This document shows, piece by piece, positions 30,721-38,963 of a stretch of DNA of 46,642 nt (position 1 is its first letter; every line of letters begins with the position of its first letter). The DNA is from Clostridia bacterium (GTDB taxonomy: Bacteria; Bacillota; Clostridia; Christensenellales; Aristaeellaceae). Under the pieces are notes generated by a model. The model was not told the DNA's origin, did not search any database, and saw only the letters and a list, made by a program, of their open reading frames with translations. The DNA is taken from positions 1 through 46,642 of the forward strand of contig JAFULL010000129.1 of the NCBI GenBank assembly GCA_017473345.1, given 5' to 3'. Position numbers and translations under genes: made by a program.

Positions 30721-31854
30721 TTATTTTACCTCAGGGCAATGCCAGTCAAAGATCTTTTCCGGCGGATCAAAGGGAAGTTTCATGAACTTGTCGGACTTGA
30801 GTTCTTCGCCACACCGTTCGCGCTGAATGATTTCGATCAGCATGTCAAAGTCTTCCGGCAAATGGGCATGTCCGCCGCTGCGCCAGTACCACAGCAGATT
30901 TTCCGGCTTGCCGTACATCTTCCAGACCTCCAGTGCTGCAAGACTGGTCTGATAGGTGTTGACTGGGCCGGCCCATACGTCGCTGAGAGCTTCTGAATCA
31001 AACAGCACACGCGGTGCGATGAGCGCCTTGAGGAAATGTTCATCAAACGGAAGCTCGGCTTCCCGGTCGAGATAGTCAGCCATTCCGGGGCCAAACCAGT
31101 CCGGGAAGCGGGTGTAAATATCCCGCAGCGTTTCGCTGCGCGCCTCAGTGCCATCCTCGTGCAGGGCTTTCATGTGAATGCGGTAGCAGCCTGTACCGCC
31201 TGCGCCCGATCCTTCGGGGTTGACGATGGCAGCTCGCTCATCCATTGCGCCTGCCAGCAGTGCGGCCTTGCCACCGCGAGACAGGCCGGTGAATGTAACG
31301 CAGGACATTTCTGCATAGCCCATCTGCTGCAGTGCATCCAGTGTGCGGCTGAAACCCCAGGCCCATGCAGCGAGCGCGCCGAAATCGGCCTGCGAATAGG
31401 TTTCGTACAGGTTGCCGGTGCGGCTGGGATTGCGCAGATCAGGAACGAACTCGCAGCGGTTGAAGGCAGCTAGCAGGATGCCGCGGCTGACGAATTTTTC
31501 AGCAATGGCAGGATCCTGCATGCTGGCATAGCAAAGGTCGCCGTCGATCACCACAGGCCAGGGGCGCGGCCCTTCCGGTATGTGGGCATAAACCGTGAAA
31601 CTCACCGGATGGCTGCGCGTGCCTGTGTGCACGCGTATAATGTTCATCCTGCCGACGATTTCCGGCAGGGTGAGCGGTTCCACTTCCAGGAATTCCGGTT
31701 CGGGCGGAAACTGACCATACTGCAGTGTGACGACGGTTTTCATCAGCTCCTTGCGCCGCTTTTTCCAGTCGTCGATACAGGTAACTTTTTGCCCGTTATC
31801 AAATGTAAAAAGATCAGGCAGCTTTCCTAGCACTTCGTAAGAGGTGATCTTCAT
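30721..31854 (-). CDS. CE15-like glucuronoyl esterase family protein
   Basis: Minus-strand AAGGAG nine bases before ATG 31854 supports the start. The 377-residue alpha/beta-hydrolase carries the nucleophile motif FTGLSRGGKAALL (Ser192), matching the GxSRxGK pattern of CE15 glucuronoyl esterases, followed by VNPEGSGAGGTGCYR. A late histidine in GGHAHLPED completes a plausible triad. CE15 enzymes cut ester links between glucuronic acid of xylan and lignin alcohols. No signal peptide is visible, unusual for CE15, so it may act on small imported esters. It is alone on its strand. Confidence 0.8.
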   Translation of the reverse strand: MKITSYEVLGKLPDLFTFDNGQKVTCIDDWKKRRKELMKTVVTLQYGQFPPEPEFLEVEPLTLPEIVGRMNIIRVHTGTRSHPVSFTVYAHIPEGPRPWPVVIDGDLCYASMQDPAIAEKFVSRGILLAAFNRCEFVPDLRNPSRTGNLYETYSQADFGALAAWAWGFSRTLDALQQMGYAEMSCVTFTGLSRGGKAALLAGAMDERAAIVNPEGSGAGGTGCYRIHMKALHEDGTEARSETLRDIYTRFPDWFGPGMADYLDREAELPFDEHFLKALIAPRVLFDSEALSDVWAGPVNTYQTSLAALEVWKMYGKPENLLWYWRSGGHAHLPEDFDMLIEIIQRERCGEELKSDKFMKLPFDPPEKIFDWHCPEVK

Positions 31855-31899
31855 GGCGGTATTCTCCTTTTTTGCTGACAGGGAGTATATGTTTATCGT

Positions 31900-31910
31900 T
31901 TTCGACGAAA
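31900..31910. promoter_or_regulatory. Palindrome between the esterase and the TPP riboswitch
   Basis: TTTCGACGAAA is a perfect odd palindrome about 50 bases before the esterase start, of the kind bound by LacI-type dimers. A minus-strand TATACT lies between it and the gene. Its use as an operator is inference. Confidence 0.35.
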
Positions 31911-31957
31911 CAGTGTTGTTTCCTGTCGACGCCTGTGAAAAAACAACAGGCAGGGTC

Positions 31958-31986
31958 TTGACACTGCTCTGTCAGCGGCATATAAT
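31958..31986 (+). promoter_or_regulatory. Consensus sigma-A promoter of the thiT transcript
   Basis: Perfect TTGACA (31958-31963) and perfect TATAAT (31981-31986) with an ideal 17-base spacer. Full control therefore must come from the riboswitch downstream. Confidence 0.95.
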
Positions 31987-32004
31987 ACAACCGAACTGAA
32001 CACA

Positions 32005-32091
32005 CCGCTAGGGGCGCAGAAATGCTGAGATGGCCTGCCTGAGGCCTGTCCCTTTGAACCTGATGTAGTCAATCCTACCGTAGGGAAGCGA
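32005..32091 (+). promoter_or_regulatory. TPP riboswitch (THI element)
   Basis: The conserved parts appear in order: AGGGGCGC, GCTGAGA, a variable P3 arm, CCCTTTGAACCTGAT, and CGTAGGGAAGCG closing the P1 stem with the 5' CGCT. It binds thiamine diphosphate and controls the thiamine transporter gene downstream. Confidence 0.97.
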
Positions 32092-32122
32092 ACAAAGTCA
32101 AACAACGCTTTTGGCGTTTTGC

Positions 32123-32157
32123 GATACCGCTGTCCATACGGACGGCGGTATTTTATT
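32123..32157 (+). terminator. Riboswitch-controlled terminator
   Basis: ATACCGC and GCGGTAT close a GC-rich hairpin with an inner TGTCC/GGAC(G) arm, followed by TTTTATTT. It lies 50 bases before the thiT ribosome site, so TPP binding most likely stops transcription here. Confidence 0.9.
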
Positions 32158-32208
32158 TGGCAACAGCGCGGTGCGTGCGTTCGAATGATGATAGGGAGGG
32201 ATTTCTCC

Positions 32209-32862
32209 ATGGCATTCAAATTCGAGGACGTTACCCTGACTGGATGGATTCTGCTGGTGGTGCTGATCGCGGTTGGCGCAGCACTGATGATGATCGCGCG
32301 TAACAAGCAGAAGTGGACGCCGCAGATGATGGCCAACGCCGCCATCTGCATGGCGCTTAGCTTTGTGCTCAGCTATATCCGCCTGTTCAAGCTGCCGCAG
32401 GGCGGTTCTGTCACCCCGGCGTCGCTGCTGCCGATCATCGCCTTTGCCTATTATCATGGCTCGATTCCCGGCCTGGTGGTGGGCATTGCCTACGGCTTCC
32501 TGCAGATGATTCAGGACCCGTGGATCGTAGGGGCTGTGCAGGCTGCGCTGGACTACCCGCTGGCCTTTGGCAGCATTGCGCTTGCGGGACTGGCAGGTGA
32601 ACTGGCCCGCAAGCAGAAGTGCAGCGAACTGGTCAGCTGGATCGGCGGTGTGGCCTTCGTGGGTATTGCGCGTTTCATCTGCCATGTGCTCAGCGGCGTG
32701 GTGTTCTTTGCGGAATATGCCGAAGGTTCCGGCCTGTCGCCGCTGGTGTATTCGCTCAGCTATAATTCCTTCGTGTTTGTGGATCTGGCCATCTGCCTTG
32801 TGGTGGTGGCATTCCCGCAGGTGCGCAAAGCCCTTGGCCGCATGAATACCGGTAAACGCTAA
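32209..32862 (+). CDS. thiT: Energy-coupling factor thiamine transporter, substrate-binding subunit
   Basis: AGGGAGGG (32193-32200) precedes ATG 32209. The 217-residue membrane protein has about six helices. It matches ThiT (YuaJ): ANAAICMALSFVLSYIRLFK, GGSVTPASLLPIIAFAYYHG, GIAYGFLQMIQDPWIVGAVQ, LDYPLAFGSIALAGLAG and FICHVLSGVVFFAEYA. The glutamine/tryptophan-rich loops bind thiamine. ThiT works with shared EcfT and EcfA subunits that are encoded elsewhere. The TPP riboswitch upstream confirms the substrate. Confidence 0.97.
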   Translation: MAFKFEDVTLTGWILLVVLIAVGAALMMIARNKQKWTPQMMANAAICMALSFVLSYIRLFKLPQGGSVTPASLLPIIAFAYYHGSIPGLVVGIAYGFLQMIQDPWIVGAVQAALDYPLAFGSIALAGLAGELARKQKCSELVSWIGGVAFVGIARFICHVLSGVVFFAEYAEGSGLSPLVYSLSYNSFVFVDLAICLVVVAFPQVRKALGRMNTGKR

Positions 32863-32870
32863 AAAGCAAA

Positions 32871-32911
32871 AAGAATCCCGGCAGTCTTTCAGGCAGACTG
32901 CCGGGATTCTT
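32871..32911. terminator. Bidirectional terminator between thiT and the desulfhydrase gene
   Basis: A 17-bp perfect stem (32871-32887 with 32895-32911) has A-runs before it and T-runs after it, serving both strands. Confidence 0.95.
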
Positions 32912-32917
32912 TTGAAT

Positions 32918-33946
32918 TCAGTCCATGATGTAAATGCCATCCAGCAGGTCCTGCTCCAGCAGCGGGCGATGCTTGTCGCTGTAAATACCGGGCAAGCCGC
33001 CGGTATGGATCATGATGACCTGTTCACCCGGGGCGATTTTCTTTGTTTTGACCATATCAATGATACCGGCAAGCGTTTTGCCTGTGTAGCAGGGATCCAC
33101 GATGATGGCTTCCTTTTGAGCCATCAGGTACATGGCCTCGCGCGCTTCCTTTGCAGGTACGTTGTATGCACCGAAGCTGTAGTCAGCAATGTCGAAATCC
33201 TCCGGCGAGGCATTCATCGTCAGCCCATAAGCATCCTTGACCTGCTGGAAATATTCCATCAGTCTCTGCAACTTGGCTTCGCCAAAGGGAACGATGGAAA
33301 TGCCTGTCAGCCGCAGGGGAGAATGCTCGTTTTTCAGTCCGCAGAACAGGCCCATATAGGTGCCCAGACTGGACAAGGTGCAAACGACGCGTGCATCTTC
33401 AATGCCCATATAGGCGGCCTGCTCACTCAGTTCGACAGCGCAGTCGTAATAGCCCAGCATGCCAAGTTCATCGCTTGCGCCCATGGGGGTGTAGTATACT
33501 TTTTCACCGGCTGCCTCATGCATGGCCGTCAGTTCTGCAGCAAACGCTTCGTACTGCTCAATAACCGGGCGTTCAGGATCGACCTTGCGGAAAAATACGT
33601 CAGCACCCATCATGCGGGCGAGAAGCAGGCTGGAGGAAAGCTCGCCGGGGTATGTATCCACATAAGCCAGTGTGCACTTCAGCCCAAGCTTTGCAGCCAC
33701 AGCCGCAGTGAGACGTCCGTGGTTGCTTTGGGCAGCGCCCACGGTAAGCAGCCGCGTAGCGCCCTGCTTGAGCGCGGCGGCAGCCACATATTCCAGCTTG
33801 CGCAGCTTGTTGCCGCCGAAGCCGAGATTGGTCAGATCATCACGCTTGATATACAGCTCGATCCCCAGTTCTTTCGAAAGGGACGGCAGATATTCCAGTG
33901 GAGTGGGTGTATTGAGAAAATGGACTTTTTCGCGGCCGAATGCCAT
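32918..33946 (-). CDS. PLP-dependent D-cysteine desulfhydrase / ACC deaminase family enzyme
   Basis: Minus-strand GGAGG eight bases before ATG 33946 sets the start; three codons upstream lack support. The 342-residue product matches the fold II family: NTPTPLEYLPSLSKELG, YIKRDDLTNLGFGGNKLRKL with the cofactor lysine, VGAAQSNHGRLTAAVAAKLG, and MIHTGGLPGIYS near the end. It probably removes sulfide and ammonia from D-cysteine, giving pyruvate; ACC deaminase or L-cysteate activity cannot be ruled out from sequence. It is monocistronic. Confidence 0.88.
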   Translation of the reverse strand: MAFGREKVHFLNTPTPLEYLPSLSKELGIELYIKRDDLTNLGFGGNKLRKLEYVAAAALKQGATRLLTVGAAQSNHGRLTAAVAAKLGLKCTLAYVDTYPGELSSSLLLARMMGADVFFRKVDPERPVIEQYEAFAAELTAMHEAAGEKVYYTPMGASDELGMLGYYDCAVELSEQAAYMGIEDARVVCTLSSLGTYMGLFCGLKNEHSPLRLTGISIVPFGEAKLQRLMEYFQQVKDAYGLTMNASPEDFDIADYSFGAYNVPAKEAREAMYLMAQKEAIIVDPCYTGKTLAGIIDMVKTKKIAPGEQVIMIHTGGLPGIYSDKHRPLLEQDLLDGIYIMD

Positions 33947-33999
33947 GCAAAACACCTCCGAAACAGGATGCGACCAGTATAGCCCATTTTTGATGTAAA

Positions 34000-34040
34000 A
34001 AAGAAATCGTCCGACAGTTCTTTTGATGAACTGACGGACG
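34000..34040 (-). terminator. Terminator of the ychF-ATP-grasp operon
   Basis: On the minus strand CGTCCGTCAGTTC (34040-34028) pairs with GAACTGTCGGACG (34020-34008), with one mismatch, followed by ATTTCTTTTTT. Confidence 0.88.
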
Positions 34041-34045
34041 AAGTG

Positions 34046-35056
34046 TTAAATGTCCATAAACTGGCGGAACTCACGCATGATGCCGATGCCGTCTGGATAG
34101 TGGGCGGCGAACTGCGGCACTGCGTGGCTGGGGAAGCTGTTGCCTTCGATGAAAACAGGGCCCTTTTCAGTGATAGCCACGTCCCAGGCAACGAAACGCA
34201 TCTGCGGCACCTTCTGCGAGGCGGCGATACACATGGCTTTGGCCTCATCAAAGAAGGGAACCTCAAAGCCAATGATGGGCGTGCCGGTCATGGGGTGATG
34301 GGTGAAAGTGTTGCCCTTCTTGTCAGCACCCACGGTGAGCAGCTTACCGCTGGCCAGATCCACGCGCGCAGCCATGCCGCCCTGGTCGACGTTGTCCATT
34401 ACATTGCCGTTGCCGATGCGCAGGAAGGCATATACAATGCCCTGCTTTTTGTCGCCCAACAGAGTGGCAATGCGGATGGTGTTGACGGAGGTAGGGCACA
34501 TTTCAGCCATGCGGGGATGCTGAATGACGCGCTCCTCGATGATGCCGATCTGCTTGCCGAGCAGTTCCTTCAGGAAATCTTCCTCGCGGCCCGCCCAGTG
34601 CTCAGCAGTAAAGCGCTCGATGCCCACGCCGCTGCTGCCTTCCAGAGGCTTGGCGATGATGTCGGGATAGTCGCCCAGAAAAGCCTTGAACTCTTCCAGC
34701 GCGGTCTCGGCGCTGACCTTCATCCAGCCGCGGCCCACTTCATCGCGGAACAGCTCATTGAAGGTGGCCTTGTCGTCAAAAAGGTACCAGTAGGCCTTAT
34801 CGTTCATGCGGCGCACGATGGTGTTGCTGAGTCCGCGGGTGATCTGCGTTTTGCGCTGGGCGTCATTGAGTTTGTACATCTGCGCGATTTTGTAGTCCAC
34901 ATAACCGGCGTTGTACTTGACTGCGCAGTACAGCATGTCGCAAAGCAGCCATGCGCGGCATTTGCCGCTGCGCTCCTTCAAAAGCTTCGTGGTCTGCCAC
35001 ATGGCTTTCCAGTCCATGCGCACCAGCCGCTTGAAGAAGAAAGAAAGTCGGGACAT
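34046..35056 (-). CDS. Sugar-transfer associated ATP-grasp domain protein
   Basis: ATG 35056 is preceded on the minus strand by AAGGAGG, which contains the stop codon of ychF, so the two genes are coupled. The 336-residue product has a helical N-terminus (about residues 1-100) and an ATP-grasp fold: DYPDIIAKPLEGSSGVGIER, IIEERVIQHPRMAEM, SVNTIRIATLLGDKK, and metal-binding acidic residues in AWDVAITEKGPVFIEGNSFP. This matches the ATPgrasp_ST family found in polysaccharide or cell-envelope contexts, which joins an acid and an amine or hydroxyl. The substrate is unknown. Confidence 0.88.
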   Translation of the reverse strand: MSRLSFFFKRLVRMDWKAMWQTTKLLKERSGKCRAWLLCDMLYCAVKYNAGYVDYKIAQMYKLNDAQRKTQITRGLSNTIVRRMNDKAYWYLFDDKATFNELFRDEVGRGWMKVSAETALEEFKAFLGDYPDIIAKPLEGSSGVGIERFTAEHWAGREEDFLKELLGKQIGIIEERVIQHPRMAEMCPTSVNTIRIATLLGDKKQGIVYAFLRIGNGNVMDNVDQGGMAARVDLASGKLLTVGADKKGNTFTHHPMTGTPIIGFEVPFFDEAKAMCIAASQKVPQMRFVAWDVAITEKGPVFIEGNSFPSHAVPQFAAHYPDGIGIMREFRQFMDI

Positions 35057-35068
35057 GAAAATGCCTCC

Positions 35069-36166
35069 TTACACGTTGAAGCGGAACAGGACGATGTCGC
35101 CGTCCTTCATCACATATTCCTTGCCTTCGCTGCGCACAAGCCCCTTTTCCTTGCAGGCGGTCATGTTGCCGTTGGCGATCAGGTCGTCATAGGCCACCAC
35201 TTCGGCACGAATGAAGCCGCGTTCAAAGTCGGTGTGGATCTTGCCGGCAGCCTGAGGCGCCTTGGTGCCGCGGGTGATGGTCCAGGCACGGCATTCGTCA
35301 GAACCGGAGGTCAGGAAGGAAATCAGGCCCAGCAGGTCGTAGCAGGCGGTGATCAGGCGGTCCAGACCGCTCTGGCCAAGGCCCAGTTCGTTGAGGAATT
35401 CCTCTTTTTCCTCGGCGTCCATCTGGGCGATCTCCTCTTCGATCTGCGCGCTGACGGTGAACACCTGTGAGCCTTCGCTGTCGGCGATTTCGCGAACAGC
35501 CTTGACGTAGGGCAGGTCGTCCATGCCGGGGCCGATGTCGCTGTCAGCGATGTTGGCCGCATAGATGACAGGCTTGTCCGTCAGCAGGAACCAGCCCTTC
35601 ACGATCTCCTGCTCGTCCTTGGTCATGGTGAAGGTACGGGCGGGCTTGCCGGCTTCCAGGTGAGCCTTCAGGCGGGTGGCCAGTTCGGCCTCGGCGGCGT
35701 GCTTCTTGTCGCCGCCCTTGAACAGCTGCATGGCCTTGGCTGCACGGCGTTCCACGGTTTCGAGGTCAGCAAAGATCAGCTCCAGCTGGATGACGTCGAT
35801 GTCGCGAGCGGGATCGATGGAGCCGTCCACGTGGATGATATTTTCATCCTCAAAGCAGCGGACGACATGCACGATGGCGTCCACCTCGCGGATGTGGGAC
35901 AGGAACTTGTTGCCCAGACCTTCGCCGCGGCTGGCACCCTTCACCAGACCGGCAATGTCCACAAATTCAACGGTAGCAGGGGTGACCTTCTTGGGCTGAT
36001 ACATCTGCGCCAGCACGTCCAGACGGGCGTCGGGAACGGGCACAACACCGGTGTTGGGCTCGATGGTGCAGAAAGGATAGTTGGCAGCCTGCGCGCCGGC
36101 GCGGGTGATGGCGTTAAACAGCGTGCTCTTGCCTACGTTGGGAAGACCGACAATACCAAGTTTCAT
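35069..36166 (-). CDS. ychF: Ribosome-binding ATPase YchF/OLA1 family
   Basis: The 365-residue product starts [20 protein letters not shown] (P-loop) and carries [19 protein letters not shown] and a C-terminal TGS-type end ([32 protein letters not shown]). It is a universally conserved P-loop NTPase that prefers ATP and binds the ribosome. Length is typical. Minus-strand AAAGGAG about 11 bases before ATG 36166 fits, and a strong promoter lies upstream. Confidence 0.97.
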   Translation of the reverse strand: MKLGIVGLPNVGKSTLFNAITRAGAQAANYPFCTIEPNTGVVPVPDARLDVLAQMYQPKKVTPATVEFVDIAGLVKGASRGEGLGNKFLSHIREVDAIVHVVRCFEDENIIHVDGSIDPARDIDVIQLELIFADLETVERRAAKAMQLFKGGDKKHAAEAELATRLKAHLEAGKPARTFTMTKDEQEIVKGWFLLTDKPVIYAANIADSDIGPGMDDLPYVKAVREIADSEGSQVFTVSAQIEEEIAQMDAEEKEEFLNELGLGQSGLDRLITACYDLLGLISFLTSGSDECRAWTITRGTKAPQAAGKIHTDFERGFIRAEVVAYDDLIANGNMTACKEKGLVRSEGKEYVMKDGDIVLFRFNV

Positions 36167-36251
36167 CTATGCGTACAGCTCCTTTGTTCTGTGGGTCGTA
36201 TTTCTGAATGTGCACATCTATCAATTTGCTCAGCGATCCGCACAACAATAC

Positions 36252-36280
36252 ATTATACCACATAGCGCTTTTTTTCTCAA
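36252..36280 (-). promoter_or_regulatory. Sigma-A promoter of ychF
   Basis: On the minus strand TTGAGA (36280-36275) and perfect TATAAT (36257-36252) are 17 bases apart. The leader to ychF is about 80 bases with no terminator. Confidence 0.88.
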
Positions 36281-36308
36281 TACAGGCAGGCATTTCCAGA
36301 AAGGATCA

Positions 36309-36340
36309 AAAATGCAGCCCTGACAATTCAGGGCTGCATG
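36309..36340 (-). terminator. Terminator of the surface-protein operon
   Basis: On the minus strand ATGCAGCCCTGA pairs with TCAGGGCTGCAT around a four-base loop, followed by TTTTT. It lies just after the stop at 36348. Confidence 0.9.
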
Positions 36341-36347
36341 GGTGAGA

Positions 36348-38945
36348 TCAGGCACGTTTTTTGAGCAATACGTAACCGATCAGCGAGAGCAGAATGAGCT
36401 GCATCCACAGCAAAGGCAGATTATTGTCGCCTGTCTCAGGCACACCGGTATTAGTGATCACAAAGTCGTTTCCGTTCTTTGTGAGAGAACTGGTGTAGCC
36501 AGGTACGTCGACCTCTTCGATGATGTAGTCGTGTACATTCCACTCGGCGTAGAAATACCAGGTATCGCCTTCGACCTTCACGTTGGGATCATCGATGCTC
36601 AGCACCTTTGTATATACAAAGTCCGGGTCATCTGCAGCCGTCACACGCAGCGTGATGGAATTGGGCCTTATGCTGCCGCTGTCAATCCAGTGTTTGGTGA
36701 TGGTAACAGGCGTTGTGGGTATGTAATCCGTATAGGTGTTGGTAATACTTACTTCCGCACGCTCGTTCTCGGCAACGGTTGCCGTTCGTCCGCCGGTAAC
36801 GGTCAGGTAAAGACCTTTGATTGCTGCACTGGCCCGGTCTTCCTTAACGGTGTACTTTCCAACCGGCAGATCGTGCAGCACATATTCGCCGTTGGCGAAT
36901 TCAGCATAGGTGATCACCTTGCTGAAATTGTTGGGGCCGGTCACGCTAAAACGCGTTGTGGGCGGCGTATGGAAGGTGTCGTCCGGGCTGATGGTCAGCT
37001 TGGTGATCAGCAGGCTTCCACGCGGATGCAGGGTGTTGACGAACTGCAGTGTGTGCTCCTCGTTCATGGTAACAGAAGCGTTCTGTTTGTTTGCCACGTT
37101 TCCGCCGTCTGTCGAAACAGCGGTGTTATAGTAGGAGGATTTGTCTTCCGTAACGGTGGCGCTGCAGCCTTCGGTGAGGCCCAGCATAAGGGTCTCATCA
37201 GCTTTGAGGGTGAAGGATGCCTGATAACCGTTATCCACCGGCAGGAATGTGAGCGCCTTGCTGGTGACGGCTCCATTTGCATCCGTGACGGAGGCAATGC
37301 GTTCGCCGCCCTTTTCTCCGTCCACGCGCACACCGGTACAACTGTCCACCAGAATGGTAAAACCGTACTCGAAGCCTTCCATGGCATGGCCTGCAGTCGT
37401 CTTGGATACCATCAGAGGAACCAGTTTCGGTGTGTTGGTGAAGTCGACCGTGATGGGCGTTGCGTCCAGAGCAGCGGAGGCCTCTCGTACACCGGTGCCC
37501 AGTTCCATGTTTTCAGCAGCATTTCTTACCATGCATTCGCCCGTAGAGTCAGTCACGGTATAGGATGCCTTGTAGTTTTCCACTGCGCCTTCGGTGATCT
37601 CGTATTTGGCATTGACAGGTACGTTGGTGAAACGCTGTGTTTCGCCGCCGCTGAGATCACGGTAGAACACGATGACGCCGTCTCTGTCCGCACGCTGCAG
37701 ACCGTTGCTGGAGTAGATCACGGTCTCGTCCGGGGTAAGATTGCTGAAAGTGACCGTAAAGGGGAAACGCACATCAGGATCAATGCCGTCAGCAACGATC
37801 TTGGTCAGATCGATTTCAACCGTGCGGTTGAGGGTATTGGTAAAGGTGACGGTGACCTGCTCGCCTGGCTCGGCTTCTTCCCTGCTGGTGGACAGCGCTT
37901 CGTTTTCAGCTTTGGTAGAACCACTGTTGCTGATGAGGTTGCCGCCTGTGCCGGCATTGGTGATCTGGTAGGAAGCCCTGTAATCACCTGCCTGTTCGCT
38001 GAACAGGTAGGTGGCTCCGTCAAGCGTTCCGTCTTCAGTGGCAGCAGGCAGGCCCTTGAACTCGATCCATCGGTCGGGGGAGATGGTCACATTCACCAGT
38101 GCGGTACCGTCAGCGCCTGCCTTAAAGCTGGCCTCGGTGTCGCCGCTGGTTTCGTGGATGGTGTACAGGTAGTTTTCGTTGGGGTTGAGGCGGGTAAAGC
38201 TGGCAAACACGCTGTAGGTACCGGCCTCAGTATAGGCTCCGCGCACCTGCTTTTTCAGCAGCACATCGACAGGCTGACGCTCGGAGGGGATGTCTGCCGT
38301 GTTGACAAAGCCAGCCTGTTTGTTCTTACCTGCTTCGATCTCACCTGTGATAGTGGTTTTGGAAGCGGTGAAACCAAGGGTTTCCGCTTCGGTCACAGTG
38401 TACTGCGTACCTTCGGGAATGCTTTCGAAGGTAATGCTTTGATCGTGTTTGAGACGCACAGTGGCTTTGCCGGAGCTAAACACGGTATTGCCAAACGTCT
38501 GCGTTCCGCTGATCTTTTCGCCGGTCAGCTGCACGGTGAAGGTAAATTCCTCGTCGCGCTGGCCTTTGTCCTCTACTCCGTCAGGGAGGATCACCGTTTT
38601 GCTGACGGTCAGTTCGCCGTACTGTTCGGTGGAGGTATTGACGATGGTGTAGGGGCCGCGGCCAATATTGACAGGCGTGACCATATCCGGCGAGGTATAG
38701 CCGTCAATGGCGTCCTCCAGCAGGTAGTACTCGGCGTCGCCGCCGGGTATTTCAAACCGGTAGACCCACAAACCGTCCTTGCCTTCGGGAATAACCCATT
38801 TGGTTTTGTCGAAGGTCAGTACAGTGCTGTCTGCGGTTTCAGGCGGCGAAGAGGGGGCGTCTGTTTCAGTTACTGCAAGCGCAGGCAGACATGCAGCCAT
38901 AACGCACAGCAGCACTGCGAGCCATTTTTTCATTTTTGGGGTCAT
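36348..38945 (-). CDS. Sortase-type surface protein with Cna-B/pilin-like repeats
   Basis: AAAGGAG on the minus strand fits ATG 38945 (MTPKMKKWLAVLL), two codons inside the longest frame. The 865-residue product has a signal peptide ending near ACLPALA, then about seven beta-sandwich units of 80-110 residues, each ending in a VTFTNT, VEFTNTL, FVNTL or SITNT strand, the pattern of Cna-B/DUF7601-type pilin domains. The C-terminus is VPETG, a hydrophobic helix and KKRA: a sortase signal for covalent attachment to the wall. No sortase gene is in the window. It follows the giant protein gene after 18 bases in one operon and may anchor or assemble with it. Confidence 0.88.
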   Translation of the reverse strand: MTPKMKKWLAVLLCVMAACLPALAVTETDAPSSPPETADSTVLTFDKTKWVIPEGKDGLWVYRFEIPGGDAEYYLLEDAIDGYTSPDMVTPVNIGRGPYTIVNTSTEQYGELTVSKTVILPDGVEDKGQRDEEFTFTVQLTGEKISGTQTFGNTVFSSGKATVRLKHDQSITFESIPEGTQYTVTEAETLGFTASKTTITGEIEAGKNKQAGFVNTADIPSERQPVDVLLKKQVRGAYTEAGTYSVFASFTRLNPNENYLYTIHETSGDTEASFKAGADGTALVNVTISPDRWIEFKGLPAATEDGTLDGATYLFSEQAGDYRASYQITNAGTGGNLISNSGSTKAENEALSTSREEAEPGEQVTVTFTNTLNRTVEIDLTKIVADGIDPDVRFPFTVTFSNLTPDETVIYSSNGLQRADRDGVIVFYRDLSGGETQRFTNVPVNAKYEITEGAVENYKASYTVTDSTGECMVRNAAENMELGTGVREASAALDATPITVDFTNTPKLVPLMVSKTTAGHAMEGFEYGFTILVDSCTGVRVDGEKGGERIASVTDANGAVTSKALTFLPVDNGYQASFTLKADETLMLGLTEGCSATVTEDKSSYYNTAVSTDGGNVANKQNASVTMNEEHTLQFVNTLHPRGSLLITKLTISPDDTFHTPPTTRFSVTGPNNFSKVITYAEFANGEYVLHDLPVGKYTVKEDRASAAIKGLYLTVTGGRTATVAENERAEVSITNTYTDYIPTTPVTITKHWIDSGSIRPNSITLRVTAADDPDFVYTKVLSIDDPNVKVEGDTWYFYAEWNVHDYIIEEVDVPGYTSSLTKNGNDFVITNTGVPETGDNNLPLLWMQLILLSLIGYVLLKKRA

Positions 38946-38963
38946 CAGCATTGCTCCTTTGCG

